Assembly: GCF_000964525.1 (NCBI RefSeq)
Contig: NZ_BAZG01000027.1
Span: forward strand, 1-37,302
Direction: 5' to 3'
Length of the DNA: 37,302 bases
From: Anaeromyxobacter sp. PSR-1
GTDB taxonomy: Bacteria; Myxococcota; Myxococcia; Myxococcales; Anaeromyxobacteraceae
Part shown: one piece after another, positions 25,756 to 32,438 of the stretch
Numbering within the stretch: the first letter of the stretch is position 1
How the letters are laid out: each line of letters starts with the position of its first letter
Made by a program: the position numbers and the translations under genes
The notes under the pieces: generated by a model
Told to the model about the DNA's origin: nothing
What the model saw: the letters and a program-made list of their open reading frames with translations, nothing else
The model's database searches: none

Positions 25756-26508
25756 CTGTCGTGGATAGGCGGCGGGGTTGCTGGTGGCTCGGTGAAGAGG
25801 AGCTGGGCGGCGGGCCTTTGGAAAGGAGCTAGAGGTCGGGCAGCGGGCTGGCGGCACGGGCCTGGGTGGCCGGGAGCGGCGACGCGGGATCGGCTTGCGA
25901 GAGGCTTGAAGTGGAGGCGGGGCTGGCTCTCGATTGGCGCGCGCGGCTCTGCTCGCCGCTCATGGTGAGCCCCGTCGAACCATGAGCGTAGCGTGGTCAC
26001 CGTGACTCAGCTCATGGTGAGCCCCGACCTCCGCTCATGGTGAGCCTCCAGACTCCGCTCATGGTGAGCCCCTGGTGAGCCTGTCGAACCATGAGCGTGG
26101 CGTAGTCACAGTGCCTCGCTCATGGCGAGCCCCTGGTCTTCCGCTGGCGATGAGCCTCTGGTCCTTCGCTCATGGTGAGCCCGTCGAACCATGAGCGTGA
26201 CGTAGTCACCGTGACTCCGCCTCCGACCTCCGCTCATGGTGAGCCTGTCGAACCATGAGCGTGACGTAGTCACCGTGAGTGACCGCTTGCGACCCAACGG
26301 GCACCTTCGCCGCGCTTGACGTGGTTTCACTGTTCGGCGACCCACTCGCCGCGGGGAGTGCGGGGAGGCCGCCCTGGATGCGCTGGGCCTTGCCTGGCGA
26401 TCGTGCCGGCGCTTCGAGCGCGTTCGCGATCTCGCCCTTCCCTTCTCGCGTCTGGAGGCGAATGCGTGCGTCCGGCGAGCGCCCGGAAACGCATGCGAGA
26501 GTGCCTGC
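25756..26508. repeat. Gene-free stretch with an array of CGCTCATGG hairpins
   Basis: 750 bases without a gene. From about 25957 to 26280 it is a degenerate array of the unit CGCTCATGG, loop TGAGCC(TG)TCGAA, CCATGAGCG (9-pair stem). In several copies this is followed by a second dyad GTGAC-GTA-GTCAC and GTCACCGTGACT. Full units start near 25967, 26168 and 26231; partial ones (left arm plus TGAGCC only) start near 26010, 26031, 26056 and 26118. Parts 25756-25956 and 26285-26508 show no features I can name, apart from leading into the HNH gene. Confidence 0.75.
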
Positions 26509-27555
26509 ATGGACACTGCGCGTGCACTCTCGGATCACCTCTCCACCCTGCTCCGCCGCGAGCACACTGCCCTCGCGGAGTTCCTCGTCGCGCTCGCGGA
26601 CTTCGACGGGCGGCGCGCGTGGGCGGACCTGGGGTATGCCTCGCTCTTCCACTACCTGCACCGCGAGCTCCGGCTGTCCAAGGGCTCCGCGCAGTACCGC
26701 AAGGTGGCGGCGGAGCTCATCCAGGCGGTGCCCGCCGTCGTCGAGCCGCTGCGGGATGGGCGGCTCTGCTTCACCACCGTCATCGAGGTGGCGCGGGTCG
26801 TCACGGGCGAGAACTGGGAGACGGTCCTGCCGCGGTTCTATGGGCTGTCGCGGCACGAGGCGGCGGAGGTCGTCGCGGCGCTGGCGCCGCATCCGGCGCC
26901 GCCGGAGCGGACGGTCCTCACTCCGGTGCGCGGGCCTGGGGCGAATGGTTCAACTGTTGAACCGCGCGCCCCTGTGGTGACTTCTGGTTCAACTGTTGAA
27001 CTGAAGGGCCCTGCGCTGGCCGCCGGTTCAACTGTTGAACCGCCGGCTGCACCGCCTCCGTATCGCTCCTTGGCGGAGCTCACCCCACTCACCGCCTCCC
27101 TGCAGCGGCTCCACGTCACGGTAAGTGAATGTTTCGCGCGCAAGCTGGAGCGGCTGCGGGATCTTCGGCCGGACCTTTCGGATGACGCGCTACTGGAGGC
27201 GGCTGTCGATCTGCTGCTGGCGAAGGCGGAGAAGCGCAAGGGGGCGCTCACGGACCGGCCCCGGGCGTCGGCCCGGCCCTCTCGCGATCCGGATCGCATC
27301 CCTGCCCACGTCCGCCGCGAGGTCTGGCGGCGGGATGGGGGGTGCTGCCAGTGGCGGTTGGCGGATGGCGACGTCTGCGGGTCCACGCACGCGCTCCAGC
27401 TCGACCACGTCGTGCCGCTCGCGCTCGGCGGGGAGTCCACCGTCGCCAACCTTCGCGTGCTCTGCGCGGCGCACAACCTCCTCGCGGCGCGGGCCGTGCT
27501 TGGGGATGCGGTGATGGATCGCTACGCGGGAACGCCACGGGGACGCGCGACGTGA
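26509..27555 (+). CDS. HNH endonuclease domain protein (DUF222-like architecture)
   Basis: 348-residue protein with a helical N-terminal domain (about 1-125: FLVALADFDGRRAWADLGYASLFHYL, a pattern seen in DUF222-type HNH proteins) and a Pro/Ala-rich linker (about 126-190). A helical segment follows, and a C-terminal HNH nuclease (about 265-330: RREVWRRDGGCCQW, LQLDHVVPLALGGEST, NLRVLCAAHN) gives the His-Asn-His residues. The ATG at 26509 lacks a strong ribosome site. The linker contains GSTVEP, GSTVEL and GSTVEP at a 13-residue period, encoded by 17-base palindromes. Such genes are often multicopy and mobile-like. It sits next to a repeat array, which suggests insertion or amplification (inference). 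Target and role are unknown. Confidence 0.8.
   Translation: MDTARALSDHLSTLLRREHTALAEFLVALADFDGRRAWADLGYASLFHYLHRELRLSKGSAQYRKVAAELIQAVPAVVEPLRDGRLCFTTVIEVARVVTGENWETVLPRFYGLSRHEAAEVVAALAPHPAPPERTVLTPVRGPGANGSTVEPRAPVVTSGSTVELKGPALAAGSTVEPPAAPPPYRSLAELTPLTASLQRLHVTVSECFARKLERLRDLRPDLSDDALLEAAVDLLLAKAEKRKGALTDRPRASARPSRDPDRIPAHVRREVWRRDGGCCQWRLADGDVCGSTHALQLDHVVPLALGGESTVANLRVLCAAHNLLAARAVLGDAVMDRYAGTPRGRAT
26947..27041. repeat. Three 17-bp palindromes spaced exactly 39 bp, inside the HNH gene
   Basis: GGTTCAACTGTTGAACC occurs at 26947-26963 and 27025-27041, and with a single last-base change (GGTTCAACTGTTGAACT) at 26986-27002. Arms are perfect 8-base inverted repeats around a central T. The repeats are AT-richer than the surroundings. 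The 22-base spacers differ from one another in sequence, so only the palindromes are conserved. The 39-base period keeps the reading frame (GSTVEP/L every 13 residues). Confidence 0.9.
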
Positions 27556-27623
27556 CGGTGATCGCGGTGCGTACGCGGAGCCGCTTGACCTTCTTCCCTC
27601 CCTCCCCCATCTTGCGCCCCCCT

Positions 27624-28259
27624 ATGCCCATCCGACGAGGCTCCGTCACCTTCGCCCGCTTCCGCGCGGAGATCCCCGCGAAGCGTTCCTCCGACACGCG
27701 CCGCTGGCTGGCCCGCGGGCTGGCCAAGGGGGCCTTCGAGCCGCTCGACATCGAGCGCGGGGAGGACGATCGCGCGGCGGGGTTCGTCTCCGCGGAGGAT
27801 CCGGGGGTCACGGACTTCACCTCGGGGGTGCTCGAGGGCGAGTGGGCGCTGTTCGCGTTCCGGGTGGACACGCTGCGCATCCCTTCCTCGGCGGTCCGGG
27901 CGGAGCTGGATCGCTGGGTCGCGCTCCACGAGAAGGAGCGGGGGCGGCCGCCGACGAAGGGCGAGAAGGCGACGCAGAAGGACCTCATCCGCCACGCGCA
28001 CCGGCAGCGGGCGGTCCCGTCCACCAAGGTCCACGACGTCTCGCTGCACCTCGCCTCGGGCGAGCTGCTGGTGTGGGCGGCCTCGCGCAAGCTGGTGGAC
28101 GAGATCGCGGCGGCCATCGAGGGTGCGCTGGAGATCAAGCCGACGCCCTCCTCGGTGAGCGCGCTGGCGGTCCGGTCGGAGATCTCCGACGCGGCGCTGG
28201 CGCCGACGGCGGCGCTGACGGGCATCTCGGGCAAGGAGGCGCTCCATGTCGAGGCGTGA
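27624..28259 (+). CDS. RdgC-like protein, N-terminal part (recombination-associated family)
   Basis: 211-residue protein matching the N-terminal half of RdgC, the ring-shaped DNA-binding protein that restrains RecA. Shared pattern: GAFEPLDIE... GFVSAEDP ... EGEWALFAFRVDTLRIPSSAVRAELD (compare RdgC KILPSPVI), the lysine-rich PPTKGEKATQKDLIRH segment (RdgC KLKKTEKDSLKDEV), then SLHLASGELLVWAASRKLVDEI (RdgC [21 protein letters not shown]). Full RdgC has about 300 residues; the rest appears in the next gene, which overlaps by 14 bases in another frame. There is no ribosome site: the ATG follows a pyrimidine-rich tract, and a TTGACC 30 bases upstream hints at a near-leaderless transcript. The assignment rests on pattern recall and is not certain. 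Confidence 0.65.
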   Translation: MPIRRGSVTFARFRAEIPAKRSSDTRRWLARGLAKGAFEPLDIERGEDDRAAGFVSAEDPGVTDFTSGVLEGEWALFAFRVDTLRIPSSAVRAELDRWVALHEKERGRPPTKGEKATQKDLIRHAHRQRAVPSTKVHDVSLHLASGELLVWAASRKLVDEIAAAIEGALEIKPTPSSVSALAVRSEISDAALAPTAALTGISGKEALHVEA

Positions 28260-28932
28260 TCAGGCGAGGGCGGAGGCGGCGTTCCTGCGGGGCGACACGG
28301 GCGTCGATGGCGTCGCGACCGACGCGGACGGGCGGGACGAGGCGGAGGTCGAGCGCGACAAGGCGCGGGAGGCGCTGGTTCGCGGCCGCACGTGGCTGGG
28401 GCGGGAGCTGCTCACCTGGCTCTTGTGGCGCTCGGAGTCGGGCGAGCCGGTCACGGAGCTGGACGGGACGCCGGTCGTCGTCCTCTTCGTCGGGCGGGTC
28501 ACGCTGCGGGGCGTGGTGGGCGACGTGACGGAGCTGGCGGCGCGGGGCACGCAGGCGCCATACGCGCGCGAGGTCCGGCGGGCGCTCGACGCGGGGCTGC
28601 TGGTACACCAGGCGCGCGTGCGCCTGCAGCACGGCGAGCAGGCCTACGAGGTGACGCTCGACGCGGAGTTCCTCGACGTGAAGGGCGCGAAGCTGCCGCC
28701 GCCGCTGGCGGAGGCGGACGACGACAAGCTCGTCCAGCGCCTGGAGCAGGCGCAGCGGCTCTCGGCGCTGGTGGACGCGCTCGCGGCGGCGTTCCTCGAG
28801 GTCCGCGCCTCGCGGGCCTGGGCCTCGCGCACGGTGCCGGCGCTGAAGCGCTGGATGCAGGACGAGGAAGGCGGCGCGGAGCGGGAGGACGCACCGGTGC
28901 CCGTATCGCGGCCGGCGCGCAAGGCGCGGTAG
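28246..28932 (+). CDS. RdgC-like protein, C-terminal part (separate overlapping gene)
   Basis: 228-residue protein beginning MSRRDQARAEAAFLRGD, with the block LGRELLTWLLWRSES near residue 50 that I associate with proteins encoded beside short RdgC-like genes in Deltaproteobacteria. It resembles in layout the C-terminal DNA-binding half of RdgC: a strand region VVVLFVGRVTLRGVVGDVTELAARGTQAP, then QAYEVTLDAEFLDVKGAKLP, then a helical tail. Its ATG lies 14 bases before the stop of the upstream gene, so translation is coupled. The two together give about 440 residues. A dispersed hairpin repeat follows. Function as the second half of a two-subunit RdgC is inference; it is otherwise a conserved-hypothetical type. 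Confidence 0.6.
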   Translation: MSRRDQARAEAAFLRGDTGVDGVATDADGRDEAEVERDKAREALVRGRTWLGRELLTWLLWRSESGEPVTELDGTPVVVLFVGRVTLRGVVGDVTELAARGTQAPYAREVRRALDAGLLVHQARVRLQHGEQAYEVTLDAEFLDVKGAKLPPPLAEADDDKLVQRLEQAQRLSALVDALAAAFLEVRASRAWASRTVPALKRWMQDEEGGAEREDAPVPVSRPARKAR

Positions 28933-28941
28933 CCGCGGCAT

Positions 28942-28972
28942 CGCTCGCCCTTCGACGGGCTCAGGGCGAGCG
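28942..28972. repeat. Single copy of the dispersed hairpin repeat
   Basis: CGCTCGCCCT, loop TCGACGGGCTC, AGGGCGAGCG: perfect 10-pair stem 9 bases after the stop of the RdgC-like pair. Position suits a transcription end; there is no T-run. Confidence 0.75.
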
Positions 28973-29055
28973 GAAGGATCGGGCGGCGGGTCCGCTCCTG
29001 CCGGGCCACACTTTTCGCGTGCCCTCGCGGCGCCCCGGCGGAATACTGCGCGGCC

Positions 29056-29796
29056 ATGCTGCGCATCGCGGCGCTGTCGGACATCCACGGGAACGTCTGG
29101 GCCCTCGAGGCGGTGCTGGAGGACGCGCACCGGCAGGGCGTGGACCTCGTCGTCAACATCGGCGACGTCCTCTCCGGGCCGCTCGAGCCGGCGGCCACCG
29201 CGGACCTGCTCATCCCGCTGGGCCTGCCGACCATCGCGGGCAACCACGAGCGGCAGCTCCTCGCCTGCGAGCACCACGCGGGCGGAGCGGCCGACCAGCA
29301 CGCGTTCGAGCACACCACGCCGCGCCACCGCGAGTGGCTGCGCCACCTGCCGCCCACGCTCGACCTGGCGCGGGGCGGCGTGTTTCTCTGCCACGGCACG
29401 CCCACCAGCGACACCCAGCACCTGCTCGAGGACGTCGAGCACGGCGGGCTGCGCCTGGCCGCGCCGGCCACGCTCGAGACCCGCGCGTTCGGCGTGGACC
29501 GGAGCCTCATCCTCTGCGGCCACTCGCACGTGCCGCACGCGATCGGGCTCAGCGGCGGCCGGCTGGTGGTGAACCCGGGCAGCGTCGGGCTCCAGGCCTA
29601 CGAGGACGACCACCCTTCCCACCACAGGGTCGAGAACGGCTCGCCGCACGCCCGCTACGCCATCTGCCACCGCACGCCCCGCGGCTGGAGCGTCGCGTTC
29701 CGCTGCGTCGCCTACGACCACCCCCGCGCCGCGGAGACGGCGCGCGCGAACGGCCGCGAGGACTGGGCGCGCTGGCTGGAGACCGGGCGGGCCTGA
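29056..29796 (+). CDS. Calcineurin-like metallophosphoesterase
   Basis: 246-residue two-metal phosphoesterase. The five family motifs are in order: LSDIHGN (about 8-14), NIGDV (about 35-39), AGNHE, CHGTP and CGHSHVPH. Then come the VNPGSVG strand and a C-terminal region with AYDHPRAAE. It resembles the YfcE/MJ0936-type phosphodiesterases. Whether the substrate is a cyclic dinucleotide, nucleotide or protein phosphate cannot be told. The ATG at 29056 has no clear ribosome site. It stands alone, flanked by hairpin repeats on both sides. Confidence 0.88.
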   Translation: MLRIAALSDIHGNVWALEAVLEDAHRQGVDLVVNIGDVLSGPLEPAATADLLIPLGLPTIAGNHERQLLACEHHAGGAADQHAFEHTTPRHREWLRHLPPTLDLARGGVFLCHGTPTSDTQHLLEDVEHGGLRLAAPATLETRAFGVDRSLILCGHSHVPHAIGLSGGRLVVNPGSVGLQAYEDDHPSHHRVENGSPHARYAICHRTPRGWSVAFRCVAYDHPRAAETARANGREDWARWLETGRA

Positions 29797-29831
29797 GTCC
29801 CTCGACCCCGCGCGGCCTCCGGGGAGAAGCC

Positions 29832-29885
29832 CGCTCACCCTGAGCGTAGGCGGGCCGCAGGCCCGCCGGAGTCGAAGGGCGAGCG
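29832..29885. repeat. Dispersed hairpin repeat, full-length copy
   Basis: Outer arms CGCTCaCCCT and AGGGcGAGCG (one internal mismatch) enclose a perfect inner stem GGCGGGCC-GCA-GGCCCGCC (29849-29867). It lies between the convergent metallophosphoesterase and GreB-like genes and is the same element as in the 22.1-22.4 kb cluster. Confidence 0.85.
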
Positions 29886-29890
29886 TCGCC

Positions 29891-30400
29891 TCACGGCGGC
29901 GCGGTGCGCCGCACCGCCACCACCGTCAGCTCCGCCTCGCCGCCGGGCCGGTTCACCTCCACCACGTCGCCGGCGCGTCGGCCGAGCAGCGCGCGCGCCA
30001 CCGGCGAGCCGGCGCTGATGAGCCCGCGGCGCGCGTCGGCCTCGTCCGGCCCGACCAGGCGCCAGGTGACGCGGCGGCCGTCCTCCTCCTCGACGGTCAC
30101 CCAGGTCCCGAACCCCACCTGCCCCTCCGGCGTGGCCTCGGGCCCGAGGACCGTGAGCGCGCCCAGCGTCGCGTCGAGCGCGGCGATGCGCGCGTCCAGC
30201 TCGGCGATCCGCGCCGCGCGCTCGGCGTCGGGCAGCCGGGCGGCGTCGCCGCGGTCGGCCCGGAGCCGCGCCAGCGCCTCGCGCAGCGCGGCCTGCCCCT
30301 CGGGCGTCACGTAGCGCACCTCGCCGGGCGCGAGCCGCGGCGGCGGTCGCACCACCGGGCCGAGGTCGGGCGTCTCCTCGCTGGTGAAGGCCTTGGACAC
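29891..30400 (-). CDS. GreA/GreB-family transcription elongation factor, atypical N-terminal tip
   Basis: 169-residue protein. The C-terminal half is clearly GreB-like: VGFGTWVTVEEEDGRRVTWRLVGPDEAD, LISAGSPVARALLGRRAGDVVEV and PGGEAELTVV. The N-terminal part has a Pro-rich extension (residues 1-25) and a coiled coil whose tip reads GDAARLPDAERAA. In E. coli GreB the tip is GDRSENADY, with Asp41 and Glu44 holding the catalytic metal. Only the Asp seems kept here, so RNA cleavage activity is doubtful. It may act as a competitor in the polymerase channel, as described for Gfh1 (inference). Start is GTG at 30400; the ribosome site is weak, and longer starts add only Arg/Pro-rich residues. Confidence 0.82.
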   Translation of the reverse strand: MSKAFTSEETPDLGPVVRPPPRLAPGEVRYVTPEGQAALREALARLRADRGDAARLPDAERAARIAELDARIAALDATLGALTVLGPEATPEGQVGFGTWVTVEEEDGRRVTWRLVGPDEADARRGLISAGSPVARALLGRRAGDVVEVNRPGGEAELTVVAVRRTAPP

Positions 30401-30519
30401 GCCCCGAGGATAGCGGCCGGCCGCCGGCCGCGCCCGCGCGGACGTCCGCCCCGGGCCGGGCCCTGCGACACCTGGGCGCAGCTTGCGCCCGCGCGCCGGA
30501 GGCGCCATCACCTCCACCC

Positions 30520-31512
30520 ATGGACACCACGCGACTGGGAAGGACCGGGCTCGAGGTGAGCCGGCTGTGCCTCGGCACCATGAACTTCGGGCCGGAGACG
30601 CCGGAGGACGAGGCGTTCCGGATCATGGACCGCGCGCTCGACGCCGGCGTGTTCTTCTTCGACACCGCCAACGTCTACGGCCAGAAGGCGAGCGAGTGGG
30701 GCCGGCTCCCGCGCGAGGGACGCACCGAGCAGATCGTGGGGCGCTGGCTGGCGCAGGGCGGAGGGCGGCGCGAGCGGATCGTGCTCGCGACCAAGGTGTA
30801 CGGGCCGATGTGGGAGGGGCCGAACGGCCGCGGGCTCTCCGCGTTCCACATCCGCCGCGCCTGCGAGGACAGCCTGCGCCGGCTCGGGACCGACCACGTG
30901 GACCTGTACCAGATGCACCACGTGGACCGCGCCACGCCCTGGGACGAGCTGTGGGAGGCGATGGATCGCCTGGTGCGCGACGGCAAGGTGATCTACGTCG
31001 GCAGCAGCAACTTCGCCGGCTGGCACGTGGCGCAGGCCTGCGAGGCCGCGGCGCGGCGGAACCTCCTCGGCCTCGTCTCCGAGCAGAGCCTCTACAACCT
31101 CGCCTCGCGCACCATCGAGCTGGAGGTCATCCCGGCCTGCCGCGCCTACGGCGTCGGCATCCTGCCCTGGAGCCCGCTCGCGGGCGGCCTCCTGGGCGGC
31201 GCGCTCGCGAAGGCGACCGCGGGACGGCGCGCCGGCGAGCGGGTGCAGAAGAAGATCGAGCAGCACCGCCCGCAGCTCGAGCGCTGGGAGAAGCTCTGCG
31301 CCGAGATGGGCCAGCGGCCCGCGGACGTGGCGCTGGCGTGGGTGCTGGGGCGGCCGGGCGTCACCGCGCCGATCGTCGGGCCGCGCACCGTGGCCCAGCT
31401 CGACGAGGCCATCGCCGCGACCGAGCTGACGCTCGACCCGGCCGCGCTGCAGGAGATCGACGCGATCTGGCCCGGCCCCGGGGGCGAGGCGCCCGAGGCG
31501 TACGCCTGGTAG
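30520..31512 (+). CDS. Aldo/keto reductase
   Basis: 330-residue NADPH-dependent (beta/alpha)8 oxidoreductase. Catalytic tetrad: Asp in FFDTANVYG with Tyr from the same motif, Lys in LATKVYG and His in YQMHHVD. Cofactor-binding stretches: GSSNFAGW, SEQSLYNL, PWSPLAGGLL and the C-terminal PIVGPRTVAQLDEAI. Closest in style to the AKR11/AKR12-type general stress and sugar reductases (VSRLCLGTMNFG start). The substrate is unknown. The ATG at 30520 has no clear ribosome site. Divergent from the GreB-like gene; followed directly by a hairpin repeat. Confidence 0.92.
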   Translation: MDTTRLGRTGLEVSRLCLGTMNFGPETPEDEAFRIMDRALDAGVFFFDTANVYGQKASEWGRLPREGRTEQIVGRWLAQGGGRRERIVLATKVYGPMWEGPNGRGLSAFHIRRACEDSLRRLGTDHVDLYQMHHVDRATPWDELWEAMDRLVRDGKVIYVGSSNFAGWHVAQACEAAARRNLLGLVSEQSLYNLASRTIELEVIPACRAYGVGILPWSPLAGGLLGGALAKATAGRRAGERVQKKIEQHRPQLERWEKLCAEMGQRPADVALAWVLGRPGVTAPIVGPRTVAQLDEAIAATELTLDPAALQEIDAIWPGPGGEAPEAYAW

Positions 31513-31562
31513 CCCTTCGACTCCGGCGAGCCTGACGGCTCGCCTACGCTCAGGGTGAGCGG
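31513..31562. repeat. Dispersed hairpin repeat after the aldo/keto reductase
   Basis: Reads CCCTTCGACTCC, then inner stem GGCGAGCC-TGAC-GGCTCGCC (31525-31544), then TACGCTCAGGGTGAGCGGG. The inner stem differs from the 29.8 kb copy at one position in each arm, G to A on the left and C to T on the right, so pairing is preserved. Confidence 0.85.
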
Positions 31563-31606
31563 GCGATCTGCTCACCTGGCGCGAAGTCGAGGGCCGAAAA
31601 GTCGGA

Positions 31607-31682
31607 GGCTCCGCCGGTTTCCCGGCGGAGCCCCCGTGGCCCCCCGGCCACTTCGAGTGGAGCGCTCACCCTTGGACGCTCC
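31607..31682 (-). terminator. Three consecutive stem-loops between convergent genes; probable terminator region of the graspetide-like cluster
   Basis: Stems: GGCTCCGCCGG/CCGGCGGAGCC (31607-31632, 11 pairs), GTGGCC/GGCCAC (31636-31651) and GGAGCG/CGCTCC (31659-31682). On the minus strand the longest stem closes a GAAA (GNRA-type) loop and is followed by TCCGACTTTTCGG, a short T-run. That supports termination of the minus-strand operon ending at 31801. A structured small RNA is an alternative. Confidence 0.5.
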
Positions 31683-31800
31683 GCAGACTTGGAACGGCCG
31701 GCCCGCGGCGTGTGACGCGTCGGGCGCGGGTTCCGCGCGGCCCGGGGAAACCCCTCACCATTCCGGCGTCATAGAACGTTTACCCAGAATGGGGCGTCCG

Positions 31801-32385
31801 TCAGGATTCTTCGCGGCTGCCCTCGACCGCGCGGCGCCGGATGATCTCGGCCAGCCGGTCCTTGATGCGCTCGTAGCGCTTGCGGAGCGTGGCCGGGTCC
31901 ACGCGCTGCCCGTCCTGCGACAGCACCTCCGCGACCTCGTCCCAGGAGAGCTCCTGGTCGAGCCGGAGCACGAGCAGCGTCTGCTCCTCGTCGTCCAGCA
32001 TCGCCCGCAGCTCCTCCAGCTCCTGCCGCTGGCGCTCGAGGCGGACGGCGGTGCGGGTGCGGACGTCGGCGGCGAGCCGGGTGGCCTCGGTGGTGTCGAG
32101 CCGCTGCCCGAGCCGCCGCCAGGCGTCGTCGCGGACCTTCATGGCGGCGCTCCAGGCGGCCTTGAACGCCCAGGTGCGGGCGCTGGAGCGGCGCTGGAAC
32201 CCCGGCATGCCGCGCCACACCTGCTCGGCGAACAGCGCGAACGCGTCGGCGGCGGCGGTCTCGTCGCGGAGCAGGACGTTCAGGTAGCCCAGGATCCGCG
32301 GGCCGTAGCCGCGGATGATCTCGGTCGCGGCGAGGCGGTGATCGCCCGCCTCCAGCGCCGCCGATATCCGGGCCTCGACGTCCAT
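31801..32385 (-). CDS. ECF-type RNA polymerase sigma factor
   Basis: 194-residue protein with sigma region 2 (about 22-80: ILGYLNVLLRDETAAADAFALFAEQVWRG, then RSSARTWAFKAAW as the 2.3-2.4 equivalent) and region 4 (about 120-180: LEELRAMLDDEEQTLLVLRLDQEL, SWDEVAEVL, LRKRYERIKDRL helix-turn-helix). It falls in the broad ECF group with long inter-domain linker helices; no anti-sigma gene is adjacent. The ATG at 32385 is chosen because the residues before it (in frame) are Arg/Pro-rich and unlike a sigma factor. No ribosome site is visible. It lies 53 bases after the ATP-grasp gene, last in a four-gene minus-strand series. Confidence 0.8.
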   Translation of the reverse strand: MDVEARISAALEAGDHRLAATEIIRGYGPRILGYLNVLLRDETAAADAFALFAEQVWRGMPGFQRRSSARTWAFKAAWSAAMKVRDDAWRRLGQRLDTTEATRLAADVRTRTAVRLERQRQELEELRAMLDDEEQTLLVLRLDQELSWDEVAEVLSQDGQRVDPATLRKRYERIKDRLAEIIRRRAVEGSREES

Positions 32386-32438
32386 CCCGGGCAATGTAGA
32401 CGACCCTGCACGGCGGGTCGAGGCGGCCGCGAGGTGGG

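Noticed and set aside
25756-26508. Minus-strand frames of 120-230 codons across the repeat array
   Set aside because: Their translations consist of repeat-derived motifs (such as MVRRAHHERR) and change frame with the repeat units. No ribosome site or domain.
26947-27041. Short regularly spaced repeats resembling a mini CRISPR array
   Set aside because: Repeats are 17 bases, only three, lie in frame inside a coding sequence, have 22-base spacers and no cas genes nearby. Recorded as palindromic in-gene repeats instead.
28246-28259. Sequencing error or recent frameshift splitting rdgC
   Set aside because: The second gene has its own ATG and a plausible N-terminus of about 45 residues before the homologous block. 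The overlap is of the coupled type, and the combined length exceeds RdgC.
31600-31700. Riboswitch upstream of a plus-strand gene
   Set aside because: No plus-strand gene follows; the region is between convergent genes, and no known riboswitch consensus was recognised.
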